DNA of 64,000 bases from Candidatus Enterococcus willemsii (GTDB lineage: Bacteria > Bacillota > Bacilli > Lactobacillales > Enterococcaceae): the NCBI RefSeq assembly GCF_009933335.1, contig NZ_MAEL01000031.1:110362-174361 (forward strand). The letters run 5' to 3'. Of this stretch, positions 48,980 to 58,059 are shown one piece after another. The translations under genes and the position numbers were made by a program. The number at the start of each line of letters is the position of its first letter. Within the stretch, counting starts at the first letter, position 1. Under the pieces are notes generated by a model, which saw only the letters and a program-made list of their open reading frames with translations, was not told the DNA's origin and ran no database searches.

Positions 48980-49014
48980 ATTTCTCCTCCTTTTCATGAA
49001 AGAACTATGAAAAT

Positions 49015-49043
49015 ATCCTACATTGTTCTGCTTGTTTGGTCAA
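49015..49043 (-). promoter_or_regulatory. Promoter of the SAM hydrolase-ECF operon
   Basis: TTGACC (complement 49038-49043), exactly 17 bp, TAGGAT (complement 49015-49020). Confidence 0.65.
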
Positions 49044-49099
49044 TTACTCCATACCGTTTTCCGTAAAAAAGCATGAGAATGTTCGGAATAAACTCAATA

Positions 49100-49141
49100 A
49101 AAAAGCACAAGCAAGACAAGTATCTCGTCTTGCTTGTGCTC
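49100..49141 (-). terminator. Terminator of the EIIC-phosphatase-RpiR operon
   Basis: A perfect 13-bp stem GCACAAGCAAGAC / GTCTTGCTTGTGC followed on the minus strand by a T-run. Confidence 0.9.
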
Positions 49142-49149
49142 TCGAATGA

Positions 49150-49926
49150 TTACACTTGCTTTCCTTCATTAACGAAAGATAAATAGGTCAAATATTTTCG
49201 AATAAGTGTATCAATACATAAATTCAAAGGTAAAAAAGAGAAAATTGGGTTGTGATTCAACGGGTTTACTAAAGGCGTGGATACATAAAACAAATTGTAA
49301 TCAGATACCCGTACTAAGCGACTGCTCGCAAAACTAGTAATACTGATAATCGACACGCCACGCAGACACAGCTCATCAACCACCTTCATCAAACTAGTTC
49401 CTTCCCCACTGTTCGATGAAACAATCAAACAATCACGTGCAGTTGCTGTTGAAAGGATTGATTCTAATTCACTTTTTCCGGATAAATAAATCACCCGTTT
49501 ACTGCCAATACACATCAAGTTTCGTGACAGCTCTCGCATGTAGTTTTGCTGTGTATGTCCTGTGCCATAGCAATAAATAATCTCTGTCGCTTCGATTAAT
49601 TCAAAAATCTTTTCAAAATTAGTCTGACGCAATAGCCGTTCGGTTTCCGACAAATCCTTTTTTTGAATATCGATAAGTTCCAGTGGTTCTTGTTTATTTG
49701 CTTCTTGCTCATTTTTTAACTCGACCTTAAATTCAGCAAAACTTGAATAGCCTAATTTTTTCATTAACTTCGAAACGAACGATTTAGACATATGAATCTG
49801 TTCAGCAATATCTGTCATCGCATAGTCAGTTAATCGTTGTTTGTTTTGATACAGCCATTTACTAGCTTGCTGTTCATTGAAATTGAGATTGGCTTGACAA
49901 TCAATTATTCGTTGTTCAAGATTCAT
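49150..49926 (-). CDS. MurR/RpiR-family transcriptional regulator
   Basis: 258 residues. An N-terminal HTH (about 1-75) contains MTDIAEQIHMSKSFVSKLMKKLGYSSFAEFK, the typical RpiR motif. A C-terminal SIS sugar-phosphate-binding domain (about 100-235) contains IIYCYGTGHTQQN and DCLIVSSNSGEGTSLMKVV. Such proteins sense a sugar phosphate and control the linked uptake genes. SD AAAGGAG. It is the last gene of the operon with EIIC and a phosphatase. The half-sites near 52182-52212 are a candidate target. Confidence 0.9.
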   Translation of the reverse strand: MNLEQRIIDCQANLNFNEQQASKWLYQNKQRLTDYAMTDIAEQIHMSKSFVSKLMKKLGYSSFAEFKVELKNEQEANKQEPLELIDIQKKDLSETERLLRQTNFEKIFELIEATEIIYCYGTGHTQQNYMRELSRNLMCIGSKRVIYLSGKSELESILSTATARDCLIVSSNSGEGTSLMKVVDELCLRGVSIISITSFASSRLVRVSDYNLFYVSTPLVNPLNHNPIFSFLPLNLCIDTLIRKYLTYLSFVNEGKQV

Positions 49927-49976
49927 AAGCGAACTCCTTTTATTTCATCATAGAGAGTTCTTGCAAAAAATTCAAG

Positions 49977-50801
49977 TTAATTGGTATCATCCACAATAAA
50001 GCGCTCACGAAACTGGGCAATCAGCTCATCTGAAATCCCTAAGTATTCTTGAATATAAGCAAGTGGCGTCCCGGATTTTCGTTTCATCTCTGCTAATGCA
50101 GCTCGGATGACTTCTTCTCTTGTCCCCATGGCACTTGCTAAATAATCTAATACCGCTTGATTTGAGGTATATGCTTTGTACTCTTGCAATCGCTTATTAT
50201 TACGTTCTTGATTGTATTGATTTGTCAAAAGATAATCATAGACGATTGTCTCTTCATCGACACCTAACACTAATAAAATCAACGCTGTTCCGTAGCCTGT
50301 TCGATCTTTGCCACCCCGACAATGTTGAATCACTCGACAATCAGGTGTTGAAACAATTAATTTCAACATTTCAGCATAGACTTTTTGTGAACGTTCATTA
50401 TTAACATAACCAAGTATACTTTCTAACAATTGGTCTTTATCGACATCTAATTTCCCTTGTGCTTCCATTTGAATGAGCGCATCAATTTTTGATCGGTCCG
50501 TTTTAATATCGGCACTTGCTATCGCTGCGATTGGATCATCTGGTTCTAATACTACTACTTGAGCATTTTTTACTTCTTTATTCGGTCGTTTCTCGCGTTC
50601 ATTTTTATTTCGGTAATCAATAATAAGATTGATGCCCATCTCTGCAAGATGTTTTTGATCGTCATCCGTCAACAAATGCAAATCATCCGAGCGAAACAGC
50701 CGTCCCCAAACTACCTGACCGCCTTGCTGAACAGGGTATCCGCCTAAGTCTCGCGTATTAAATGTACCTTCTAACTCAATTTTTCTTTTCTTCTCAGTCA
50801 T
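49977..50801 (-). CDS. Tyrosine/serine protein phosphatase-like protein in a PTS operon
   Basis: 274 residues with the Y_phosphatase3-type fold. It opens with EGTFNTRDLGGYPVQQGG, and the active-site P-loop reads HCRGGKDRTG (160-169) with nucleophile Cys161 and Arg167. The family includes LipA/PtpB-like phosphatases active on phosphotyrosine, phosphoserine or phosphoinositides. A position between a PTS EIIC and an RpiR regulator is compatible with a sugar-phosphate or protein substrate. ATG at 50801 is preferred because the ATG at 50813 directly abuts the SD AAAAGG. Confidence 0.85.
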   Translation of the reverse strand: MTEKKRKIELEGTFNTRDLGGYPVQQGGQVVWGRLFRSDDLHLLTDDDQKHLAEMGINLIIDYRNKNEREKRPNKEVKNAQVVVLEPDDPIAAIASADIKTDRSKIDALIQMEAQGKLDVDKDQLLESILGYVNNERSQKVYAEMLKLIVSTPDCRVIQHCRGGKDRTGYGTALILLVLGVDEETIVYDYLLTNQYNQERNNKRLQEYKAYTSNQAVLDYLASAMGTREEVIRAALAEMKRKSGTPLAYIQEYLGISDELIAQFRERFIVDDTN

Positions 50802-50819
50802 CAACAGTCGCATCCTTTT

Positions 50820-52085
50820 TTAATTAGTTATTGTTTCATCTGCTAAGTTTTTCTTATCCAAGAATTTCATAAACGGATAATACAATAGCATTGTTACGAG
50901 TACTTGAACGATTTGTAGGACCCCAGTCCGCCAATCTCCAATCACTAAACCACTAAAGAACGGAATATTCCAAGGGAAAGTTACACCATTCGCTCTTGGA
51001 ATCAGTTCTGCCAATGTTGCTAAATATGCCATAGAAATCGAAATAACTGGTGCAAGACACATCGGAATAAACAAGACCGGATTTAAAACCATCGGAATTC
51101 CAAATTTCATTGGCTCACTAATCCCAAAGAAGCCCGGAACAATCGCTATTTTACCAACAGTCTTAAGGTGTTTGCTCCGACAAATGAATAACAACACTAA
51201 AGCAAGCGCAAAATGGCGTGGTCCTTTTAACGTATTAATAAACGTCATAGTTAAAATATTCGGTAAGTCTTCACCCGCTGAAAAAGCCGCTAGATTTTGA
51301 ATTTCTAAAGGTTGATACAAGGCATACAAAATAGCGGATGTCGCTAAGCTACCATGAATGCCGAAAAACCACAATACTTCTGAGAAAAACATTAAGAATA
51401 ACAATGCCCAAATCGAACCACCTAAATACTGTAACGGCTCTTGTAGAATGGTGTAAATAAAATCATGAATATTTCCATAAGAAGTTGCCGTTAAGAGCCC
51501 TGATAATACCAAAGCAAGCGCACCAATCAGAATAGCTGGAATTAAAGCGGTAAACGAATTAGAGACACTAGGTGGAACGTTATCCGGCAATTTAATCGTG
51601 ATATTTTTTTCTGTTAGAAAATGATACAGCCATGTTGCACCTAACGCTACAATCATAGCAACGAACATTCCTTTCGAACCTAGATAAGAAATATCAATTG
51701 CACTGACAACATTCTCTTCCACTTCAAAATTACCTAATGGCGTCACAATAAAAAAACTCATAATTGAAATAAGTACAGATGAAATAGCATGGCTTTTTAA
51801 TATTTGGGCCATTTCATAAGAAAGTGCCACTAACACATAAATTGAAATTAAATTGGTCGTCATTGTTGTCCCGATTTTAATCATCGGAGTAATTCCTAAC
51901 TCATCAATAAAATTCTGATACGCTGGAATACCTAAATTCGACAAAATAGCACAAATGGAGCCGACCATTGTAATTGGTAAAATTTTAATCATTCCATTTG
52001 CAATCGACATAATGAATGGATTCGATGAAAACTTGCCCATCACTCGTTGAAGTACATCGGTGAATTTCGTTTGATTGAATGACAT
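50820..52085 (-). CDS. PTS EIIC component, cellobiose/lichenan family (second copy)
   Basis: 421 residues with about ten membrane segments. It shares the Lac-family landmarks of the copy at 2333: KLPDNVPPSVSNSFTALIP, FSEVLWFFGIHG and FFGISEPMKFGIPMVLNP. SD AAGGAGG. It leads an operon with a phosphatase and an RpiR regulator; there is no glycosidase, EIIA or EIIB. The cargo is therefore not predictable. A cre-like site upstream implies carbon catabolite control. Confidence 0.88.
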   Translation of the reverse strand: MSFNQTKFTDVLQRVMGKFSSNPFIMSIANGMIKILPITMVGSICAILSNLGIPAYQNFIDELGITPMIKIGTTMTTNLISIYVLVALSYEMAQILKSHAISSVLISIMSFFIVTPLGNFEVEENVVSAIDISYLGSKGMFVAMIVALGATWLYHFLTEKNITIKLPDNVPPSVSNSFTALIPAILIGALALVLSGLLTATSYGNIHDFIYTILQEPLQYLGGSIWALLFLMFFSEVLWFFGIHGSLATSAILYALYQPLEIQNLAAFSAGEDLPNILTMTFINTLKGPRHFALALVLLFICRSKHLKTVGKIAIVPGFFGISEPMKFGIPMVLNPVLFIPMCLAPVISISMAYLATLAELIPRANGVTFPWNIPFFSGLVIGDWRTGVLQIVQVLVTMLLYYPFMKFLDKKNLADETITN

Positions 52086-52139
52086 ATTTATTCCTCCTTA
52101 TATTTAATCTAGCTCTAAGATACTCGGATTCAAAAACAA

Positions 52140-52153
52140 AGACAACGCTTACA
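52140..52153 (-). promoter_or_regulatory. cre (CcpA) site upstream of the second EIIC operon
   Basis: On the minus strand TGTAAGCGTTGTCT fits the cre consensus TGWAANCGNTNWCA at 13 of 14 positions. It lies about 55-70 bp before the EIIC ATG, where CcpA-HPr-P binding would block transcription. Confidence 0.68.
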
Positions 52154-52181
52154 ACGGAGTTATCCTCGATTTTACCAGAAA

Positions 52182-52212
52182 GAAATAGTTTCCATCTTGT
52201 AAAACTGTTTCC
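52182..52212 (-). promoter_or_regulatory. Two GAAAC..TTT half-palindromes, possible RpiR operator
   Basis: On the minus strand GGAAACAGTTTT and GGAAACTATTTC are spaced 19 bp apart, about two helical turns. They precede a possible -10 TAAAAT. Binding by the operon's RpiR protein is a guess from symmetry and position. Confidence 0.4.
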
Positions 52213-52215
52213 AAA

Positions 52216-52250
52216 TAAAAAAGCGCTAAGAGCCTCGCTCCTAGCACTTA
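52216..52250 (-). terminator. Terminator of the glutathione reductase gene
   Basis: On the minus strand GTGCTAGGAGC / GCTCTTAGCGC (with G-U pairs), then six T, 5 bp after the stop. Confidence 0.85.
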
Positions 52251-52254
52251 TCTA

Positions 52255-53598
52255 CTACCGCATCGTAACAAATTCTTCTGCACCTGTTGGATGAATCGCT
52301 ACGGTGTCATCAAAATCAGCTTTGGTTGCACCCATTTTAATTGCGACTGCAAAACCTTGCAACATTTCATCTACACCTATACCGATACCATGTAAACCGA
52401 TAATTTTTTCTTCTTTACCTAGACATATTAGTTTCATCTCGCATTTTTGTCGATAGTCATTTAACGCAAAATACATTGGTGTAAAACGCGAACGATACAC
52501 TTTTACATCATCGCCATAGGTTGCAATAGCTTCTTCTTCCGATAAACCAATTGTAGCAATTGGTGGATGCGTAAAGACGACAGTGGGTACTAGATTATAA
52601 TCTAAGTACAGCTCGGTTTTTCCATTGAATAAACGTTCTGACAAACGGCGTCCTGCTGCAATTGCAACGGGTGTCAACTCGATTTTTCCAATCACATCAC
52701 CGACAGCATAAATCCCTTGCGCAGTGGTATTTTGGAATTTATCAACTTGGACAAAACCTGCCTCATTCAGTGTCACATCTGTTTTATCCAAGCCTAATTT
52801 AGCCACATTCGGTGTACGACCACCGGCAAATAAAATGCAATCACTGGTCAATGTCTCGCCATTTTCAAATGTTACGGTGTACTCATTTCCATGCTTCTCA
52901 ATTTTAGCTGGTACGTAATTAGCATAGGTATTAATCCCTGCTTCTTGATAAATCTCAACTAAATTATCTGACAACATATGGTCAAAACTACGTAGCGGAC
53001 GTTCTTTACGAAATGCCCAAGATACTTTCGTCCCTAATCCATGCACAACGCCAGCAATTTCAGCTGCAATATAACCTGCACCGAGAACAATCATATGTGT
53101 CGGCGCTTCCGTTAATTCAAAGAAACCATTTGAATCAATCGCATATTCTCCGCCAGGAATAGCCAAACTACTTGGTTGTCCACCAGTCGCAATTAAAATA
53201 TTTGGTGCGGTGAATTTTTCACCCGCAACTTCTACTGTATGGTTATCCACAAACTGTGCATAACCTTTAATCACCTCAACCTTATTGCTATCAAGGCCTC
53301 GTTGGTATGCCCCATGTAAAAATTCAATATATTTCTCACGTTTATCCACAAGCTCTGTAAAATTAAAGTTATCCACTTGTGCATAAATCCCGTAGCTCGC
53401 TGCATCGCGCTGAATCATTTCTAGCATCTCGCTTGCTTGCCACATCACTTTTTTGGGTACGCAACCTACGTTAACACACGTGCCACCAAGTTCGTTCCCT
53501 TCAATTAATAACACTTTGGCACCGTGCATACCGGCGCGGTTTGCTGAAGCAATCCCGCCACTGCCTCCACCAATAACAATATAATCAAATGTTTTCAC
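52255..53598 (-). CDS. gor: Glutathione-disulfide reductase
   Basis: 447 residues. FAD-binding GGGSGG is at the N-terminus, and the redox-active Cys41/Cys46 are in [13 protein letters not shown]. The NAD(P)H-binding [12 protein letters not shown] lies near 173, the ATG/GD motif in GIYAVGDV, and the C-terminal catalytic base in HPTGAEEFV. The Arg-containing [14 protein letters not shown] after the second Rossmann motif supports NADPH use. It keeps glutathione reduced; enterococci make glutathione with GshF. A promoter TTGACG (complement 53645-53650), 17 bp, TAGCTT (complement 53622-53627) is plausible but weak at -10. Confidence 0.95.
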   Translation of the reverse strand: MKTFDYIVIGGGSGGIASANRAGMHGAKVLLIEGNELGGTCVNVGCVPKKVMWQASEMLEMIQRDAASYGIYAQVDNFNFTELVDKREKYIEFLHGAYQRGLDSNKVEVIKGYAQFVDNHTVEVAGEKFTAPNILIATGGQPSSLAIPGGEYAIDSNGFFELTEAPTHMIVLGAGYIAAEIAGVVHGLGTKVSWAFRKERPLRSFDHMLSDNLVEIYQEAGINTYANYVPAKIEKHGNEYTVTFENGETLTSDCILFAGGRTPNVAKLGLDKTDVTLNEAGFVQVDKFQNTTAQGIYAVGDVIGKIELTPVAIAAGRRLSERLFNGKTELYLDYNLVPTVVFTHPPIATIGLSEEEAIATYGDDVKVYRSRFTPMYFALNDYRQKCEMKLICLGKEEKIIGLHGIGIGVDEMLQGFAVAIKMGATKADFDDTVAIHPTGAEEFVTMR

Positions 53599-53655
53599 AT
53601 CTATTCCCCTTTCTTTTCTTCAAGCTATCATTCCGACTTTCATTCGTCAAGAATT

Positions 53656-54108
53656 TCAGACATCTTGCGACAAACGTACCATATCACGTAGAAGCAAGCC
53701 ATTTTCTATAATCGGTTCTGAATAATGCCGGACAAAAAAATCACGATCAATATGAGTCATGCGAAAACCACATTTTTGGTACAAATATAACTGTTCAACC
53801 CCAGTACTACCAGTGCCAATTTCCACCGTTTGATAACCTAATTTTTTTGCTTCTTGCAACGCTTCATGAATGAGCGTTTGCGCAATTTTCTTTCCTCTAT
53901 GTTGCACAGAAACCGCCACATTTACAATTTCAATTGTTGCAGGTCGTGTTGGTAATAACACGAGCACTCCTAATAAATCGTCGGCTTGGCGTGCTTCCAA
54001 TAGTCTTCCTTTTTGCAAGTAATCATCGACCAATTGTTTCTCTGGATCCGCCTCTAATAATAGCTCATAATGTTCAGCGGTCACTTGGGTTGTTTGTTGA
54101 ATCTTCAT
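53656..54108 (-). CDS. GNAT-family N-acetyltransferase
   Basis: 150 residues. The acetyl-CoA-binding motif A reads VSVQHRGKKIAQTLIHEAL (a Q/RxxGxG/A variant). Then come a conserved GTGSTGVEQLYLYQKCGF segment and an FFVRHYSEPI C-terminus, as in the YvbK-like acetyltransferases. The acceptor substrate is unknown. ATG at 54108 has SD AGGAG. It lies 11 bp after the small membrane protein gene on the same strand, so the two are probably co-transcribed. Confidence 0.85.
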   Translation of the reverse strand: MKIQQTTQVTAEHYELLLEADPEKQLVDDYLQKGRLLEARQADDLLGVLVLLPTRPATIEIVNVAVSVQHRGKKIAQTLIHEALQEAKKLGYQTVEIGTGSTGVEQLYLYQKCGFRMTHIDRDFFVRHYSEPIIENGLLLRDMVRLSQDV

Positions 54109-54119
54109 TTCAACAGCTC

Positions 54120-54371
54120 CTATCTTTGCCACATCAAATAAAAAAATAACAATAAAAAACAAAAAAATGGTAATGGAATATATTTTAAAATAAACAATCG
54201 TATCTGGGAGCCAATCGCTTCCTCTCTTTCTTTGTCTACAAATAACGAAAAAGGTAATGACCAAAAACGTCCACCAGAAATTTTTAGGAACACACTAAAT
54301 AGCAACAATATCCCACAAAAAGTAAGACCTGCAAACGCAAACGTCAAGATAGGTGACATAGATGGTAGCAT
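54120..54371 (-). CDS. Small hydrophobic membrane protein of unknown function
   Basis: 83 residues. A long hydrophobic N-terminal segment (about 8-29), a charged stretch VDKEREEAIGSQIR, and a very hydrophobic C-terminal segment (about 60-80) predict two membrane helices in a hairpin. SD GGAGG precedes ATG at 54371. It is upstream of the GNAT gene in the same direction. I cannot assign the family with confidence. Confidence 0.7.
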   Translation of the reverse strand: MLPSMSPILTFAFAGLTFCGILLLFSVFLKISGGRFWSLPFSLFVDKEREEAIGSQIRLFILKYIPLPFFCFLLLFFYLMWQR

Positions 54372-54417
54372 GAAACTCGCCTCCGTTTTTCCTCATCATA
54401 CAACAAATAATCAAGAG

Positions 54418-54452
54418 AAAAAAGCTAAAGCCAAATTTCTGACTTTAGCTTT
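54418..54452 (-). terminator. Terminator of the trhP2 gene
   Basis: On the minus strand GAAAGCTAAAGTC / GGCTTTAGCTTTTTTC, directly after the stop codon. Confidence 0.82.
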
Positions 54453-54455
54453 CAT

Positions 54456-55697
54456 TTATTTTTTCTTACGAATCATATCGCCAACTTGTACAGGTTCAAC
54501 AACTGGCATAGTAACAATCATCATTGGATTAGGTGCACGATCAATGCTTATTCCTTCTTCATCGTGCATCACTTCCACTGTTTGTTCAAAATGATGGAAG
54601 TTTGGACCATAAAACTCAATTTCATCGCCCACTTCAAACAGGTTGCGTTGACGAATCGTGGCGATTTGCGTCTCTTCATCATAAGCCAGAACTTCTCCGA
54701 TAAATTTATATTGTGGAATTTTGCGGCGTTCACCAAATAATTGCTCATTTTCTGATGGGGTATTGTAATAAAACCCTGTGGCTAATTCACGTTGGGCTAC
54801 TTTCCACAACTCATCTTTCCATTCTTGTTTGCAGACATAATTGTCAGGATCTGCCATATAACTATCCACTGCGGCTTTATAAACGTTCGCAACAGTCGAC
54901 ACATAGTGGATAGACTTCATTCGTCCTTCGATTTTAAAACTATCTACGCCATTTTGAATTAAATCAGGAATATGTTCAATCATTGACATATCCACTGCAC
55001 TCATGGAAAATTCTTCCGCTACTGCCCCGTTTTCAGTCAGACTTCGGCGTTCACTGCCAAAAGGCATATCGTATAAATCATACTTCCAACGACATGATTG
55101 CGAACAACCGCCACGGTTCGCATCGCGCATCGACATATGATTGGACAAGGTACAACGTCCTGAATAAGAAATACACATCGCACCGTGAATAAAGGCCTCA
55201 ATCTCAACATCTGTATTTTTGCGAATTTCTGCCACTTCTGCCATTGATACTTCACGTGCCAAAACCACACGCTCCAACCCTTCTTCTTTCCAAAATTCAA
55301 GAGTTTCAAAATTTGTCGCCGATGCTTGGGTCGATAAATGAATCGGCAAGCCGGGCGCTTCCGTGGCACAAATTTCAATTAACGCCGGATCGGAGACTAT
55401 CACGGCTGAAATGCCCACATCACGCAATTGACGAAAAAAATCGCCTGCGCCGGCTTGATTTTGTTCATGTGTCACCATATTCGCCGCCACATACACCTTA
55501 GCATCATGTGCTTTCGCAAAAGCAACACCTTCTGCCATTTGTTCATACGTAAAATTCCCAGCACGGCTACGTAGTCCAAAGGCATTACCGCCAATATAAA
55601 CCGCATCAGCGCCATAATGAATCGCTGTTTTTAATTTTTCTAATGTCCCAGCTGGAGCCAAGACCTCAGGACGTTTTAATGCTTGTTTGACCGTCAT
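54456..55697 (-). CDS. U32 family protein TrhP2/YrrO, tRNA 5-hydroxyuridine synthesis
   Basis: 413 residues. The U32 fold is marked by APAGTLEKLKTAIHYGADAVY at the N-terminus and the signature EAFIHGAMCISYSGRCTLSN. The Cys cluster (MCISYSGRC, then GGCSQSC) fits the iron-sulphur cluster of this family. Former annotation was collagenase-like peptidase; in Bacillus YrrN/YrrO act in prephenate-dependent hydroxylation of wobble U34. The C-terminal domain (about 330-410) is the extra part of the long form. SD AGGAG. It follows trhP1 by 12 bp. Confidence 0.87.
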   Translation of the reverse strand: MTVKQALKRPEVLAPAGTLEKLKTAIHYGADAVYIGGNAFGLRSRAGNFTYEQMAEGVAFAKAHDAKVYVAANMVTHEQNQAGAGDFFRQLRDVGISAVIVSDPALIEICATEAPGLPIHLSTQASATNFETLEFWKEEGLERVVLAREVSMAEVAEIRKNTDVEIEAFIHGAMCISYSGRCTLSNHMSMRDANRGGCSQSCRWKYDLYDMPFGSERRSLTENGAVAEEFSMSAVDMSMIEHIPDLIQNGVDSFKIEGRMKSIHYVSTVANVYKAAVDSYMADPDNYVCKQEWKDELWKVAQRELATGFYYNTPSENEQLFGERRKIPQYKFIGEVLAYDEETQIATIRQRNLFEVGDEIEFYGPNFHHFEQTVEVMHDEEGISIDRAPNPMMIVTMPVVEPVQVGDMIRKKK

Positions 55698-55709
55698 TTG
55701 AATTGCTCC

Positions 55710-56630
55710 TTACTTAATTTTATTTGGATCAATATAGTAGAAACCAGTATCTAGTCCACGTTTTTCTGGATGGTTGGTTTGTACTTTTTCATACAATGCA
55801 TTTACTGCATCTTCGGACCATTTGTTTTGTGCAATCAGTTGTCTTGCTTCATCATATATTTTTGCAATGGCGACAAATGCATCACCTGACGTAAAAAGAC
55901 CATCTAATTTCCAAGTTTGATAACCTACTTGTGACAATTCCGCTAACTCTTTAAGCAAGCAAATATCGTTATTCGCAAAAATATGCGTACCATGTAAATC
56001 TTCATAAATAGAATAATGTGTATGATCTTTTTTCGGTTCAGATAAGAATAAGCCACGTTCCTTGCTCTTATCTTCTTCTTGTTGGGTAAAATTATAATAA
56101 TTTTGTAGTAATGGTCGCTTTGATTGATGAATACAGGTAGCTCCATAAACCAGCACTTCCACTGGTACATCCACCGTCTTACATAATTCCTTCATCTCTT
56201 CAAATGGAACTTCTCGTGCTAAAACGGCGCCCGATGCCCCTTTTTTTGCCCAAAAATTAATTTGACGAGCACTAGTTACTAACGTTTCACCATCATAAAC
56301 AAATGGCAACTGCCATTCAGGATGTTGATTCAAGACATAGACCACACCCGCGTCCCCAACTGAAATTTTATCGACACCAATTTCATGTAAAAAGGTTAAA
56401 TATTCAGGGATTTCTTTCATTTTTTCAGGATGCATTAAGCCGTTCACGGCAACCATTACTTGTTTCCCCGCTTGATGAGCCAGTGTGACTAATTCTTTTT
56501 GCTCTGCTCGTGAAAAAGAAGATGGCAAACGCAGCCCAAACCGTTCTTCTCCAAAGAAAATAGTATCTACAATTGGGATGATTTTTTTCGCTTGTGTAAT
56601 TGATTCAACTGTTGCAATTAGTTCAATCAT
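55710..56630 (-). CDS. U32 family protein TrhP1/YrrN, tRNA 5-hydroxyuridine synthesis
   Basis: 306 residues, the short partner of the next gene. U32 hallmarks are FFGEERFGLRLPSSFSRAE, KISVGDAGVVYVL and VEVLVYGATCIHQSKRP. It lacks most of the Cys cluster and the C-terminal extension of TrhP2, as YrrN does, and probably works as its paired subunit. SD AAGGAGG. It is the first gene of the pair, with a good promoter 84-112 bp upstream. Confidence 0.85.
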   Translation of the reverse strand: MIELIATVESITQAKKIIPIVDTIFFGEERFGLRLPSSFSRAEQKELVTLAHQAGKQVMVAVNGLMHPEKMKEIPEYLTFLHEIGVDKISVGDAGVVYVLNQHPEWQLPFVYDGETLVTSARQINFWAKKGASGAVLAREVPFEEMKELCKTVDVPVEVLVYGATCIHQSKRPLLQNYYNFTQQEEDKSKERGLFLSEPKKDHTHYSIYEDLHGTHIFANNDICLLKELAELSQVGYQTWKLDGLFTSGDAFVAIAKIYDEARQLIAQNKWSEDAVNALYEKVQTNHPEKRGLDTGFYYIDPNKIK

Positions 56631-56713
56631 ATTGTTTCCTCCTTGATTTTACTGAAGGATATCGTTCCTTTTCTGTAAGTATTGCCTGGAACTGACATTC
56701 TTGCGACTTATTC

Positions 56714-56742
56714 ATATTATCACAAGAGAAATAGTTTTCCAA
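56714..56742 (-). promoter_or_regulatory. SigA promoter of the trhP1-trhP2 operon
   Basis: TTGGAA (complement 56737-56742), exactly 17 bp, TAATAT (complement 56714-56719). The remaining AT-rich stretch 56743-56891 shows nothing else I can support. Confidence 0.72.
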
Positions 56743-56891
56743 CACATTTTGTAGTTTTATTCACTAACAAATAGAGTATAAAGACTTTTATTTCACAAAT
56801 TATTTTTGCTTAAAATAAGTAACCATTTGATTTTAATTGCTAAAATAATGAATTTTGTACGTAATTACCCCTATATATTGTGATGAATAAT

Positions 56892-56935
56892 CAAAAAAAC
56901 TCACCTAAACAGATAATTGTTTAGGTGAGTTTTCC
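56892..56935. terminator. Bidirectional terminator at the end of the HAD gene
   Basis: A perfect stem AACTCACCTAAACA / TGTTTAGGTGAGTT with T-runs on the two sides. The last codons and stop of the HAD gene lie in one arm. Confidence 0.85.
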
Positions 56936-57628
56936 GACTATTTGTTTGATTAGCGGTACGATAGATTCGGTCGTTATCAGATAATCTTGACGGGCACTTG
57001 CTTCTGTTGGAACGTGTTGCCGGCGATTCAGCCAAATGGCTTGCCACCCTGCATTCTTGGCTCCGACAATATCATTCGCATAAGAATCTCCGACATAAAT
57101 CATCTGATCTGCAGCCATCCCCAACTGTTGCTCCACATGCCTAAATAGCGACGTATCTGGTTTCGCAACGCCCACTTCTGCTGAAATAAAGATGTATTCT
57201 TTAGGAATATAGCGTAACAAACCTAATTGGTGGACTTTTTTCCATTGGTGTTCAGTTGGGCCATTGGTAATCACACCGATTGGAATATGATGCGCTATAC
57301 AAAGAGTTAAAACTTCTTGCATCTCTTCTGTCAGTACAATTTCCCCCTGAAAGCGTGCATAATCGTTTTGAAAAGCCAACGCTTGTTCACGTGTCACTCG
57401 ATAACCAAACTGCTCACACGCTCCTTGAATCCGTAAGACACGCATGTCCTCCATTGAAATGACTCCACGTTCCGATGCATGAAAATTCGCATCGCTAATT
57501 TGACGAAAAGCTAAGTAAAGTTGCGCCATTTGTTCGTCTCGAATTGAAAATTGCTGCTGAATAGCACGTTGAAAAGGCACGAGTTGATCATATAACGTAT
57601 CATCCACATCAAAAATAATTGCTTTCAT
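56921..57628 (-). CDS. HAD-superfamily hydrolase, YjjG-like pyrimidine 5'-nucleotidase
   Basis: 235 residues. HAD motif I is DVDDTLYD (nucleophile Asp7, acid/base Asp9), motif II VITNGP, motif III around the Lys of VGVAKPD, and motif IV GDSYANDIVGAKNAG. A C1-type helical cap lies between motifs I and II. The TNGP form is typical of YjjG/YfnB-like house-cleaning nucleotidases. SD AGGAGG. It follows the MazG-like gene by 15 bp, and both fit removal of non-canonical nucleotides. Confidence 0.87.
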   Translation of the reverse strand: MKAIIFDVDDTLYDQLVPFQRAIQQQFSIRDEQMAQLYLAFRQISDANFHASERGVISMEDMRVLRIQGACEQFGYRVTREQALAFQNDYARFQGEIVLTEEMQEVLTLCIAHHIPIGVITNGPTEHQWKKVHQLGLLRYIPKEYIFISAEVGVAKPDTSLFRHVEQQLGMAADQMIYVGDSYANDIVGAKNAGWQAIWLNRRQHVPTEASARQDYLITTESIVPLIKQIVGKLT

Positions 57629-57643
57629 AAAAACCTCCTACAC

Positions 57644-57943
57644 TTACTTCACAGGATATTTTATCGCATTTTTCTTCAATTTATCTGCAATAATTGTTTC
57701 CACATCTAACCCTAAATTATCCGATAACATGAGCGTATAAATTAATACATCTGCGATTTCTTCTTTAATGTTTTCCAAATTTTTTGCAACGCCTTCTTCT
57801 GCAGAAACCCACTGAAAATCTTCTAGTAATTCCGCAGCTTCCAGAGAAATAGAGATGGCTAAATCTTTCGCATTATGATGCGGACGCCAATTTCGTTCAT
57901 CACGGAAATGATTAATTTGCTTGATGGTTTGTTGTAGGGACAT
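57644..57943 (-). CDS. MazG-like nucleotide pyrophosphohydrolase
   Basis: 99 residues, all-helical. The metal-binding pattern ExxE...ExxD is visible in SLEAAELLEDFQW and KEEIADVLIYTLML. The small size and NFRD-type N-terminus are like RS21-C6/dCTPase-type enzymes, which split non-canonical dNTPs. SD GAGG. Probably an operon with the HAD phosphatase downstream. Confidence 0.88.
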   Translation of the reverse strand: MSLQQTIKQINHFRDERNWRPHHNAKDLAISISLEAAELLEDFQWVSAEEGVAKNLENIKEEIADVLIYTLMLSDNLGLDVETIIADKLKKNAIKYPVK

Positions 57944-58017
57944 TTAAATACCTCGATTTATTTTATTTGTTGGTTTTATAGTAACATTTTTTTCCAGTCT
58001 ATGTCTTCACTTACAAA

Positions 58018-58050
58018 AAAGCAGCGATGAGAACTTTCCCATCACCACTT
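58018..58050 (-). terminator. Terminator of the 181-residue membrane protein gene
   Basis: On the minus strand GTGGTGATG / CATCGCTGC (with G-U pairs) and six T, after the stop at 58060. Confidence 0.72.
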
Positions 58051-58059
58051 CTTTATTTT

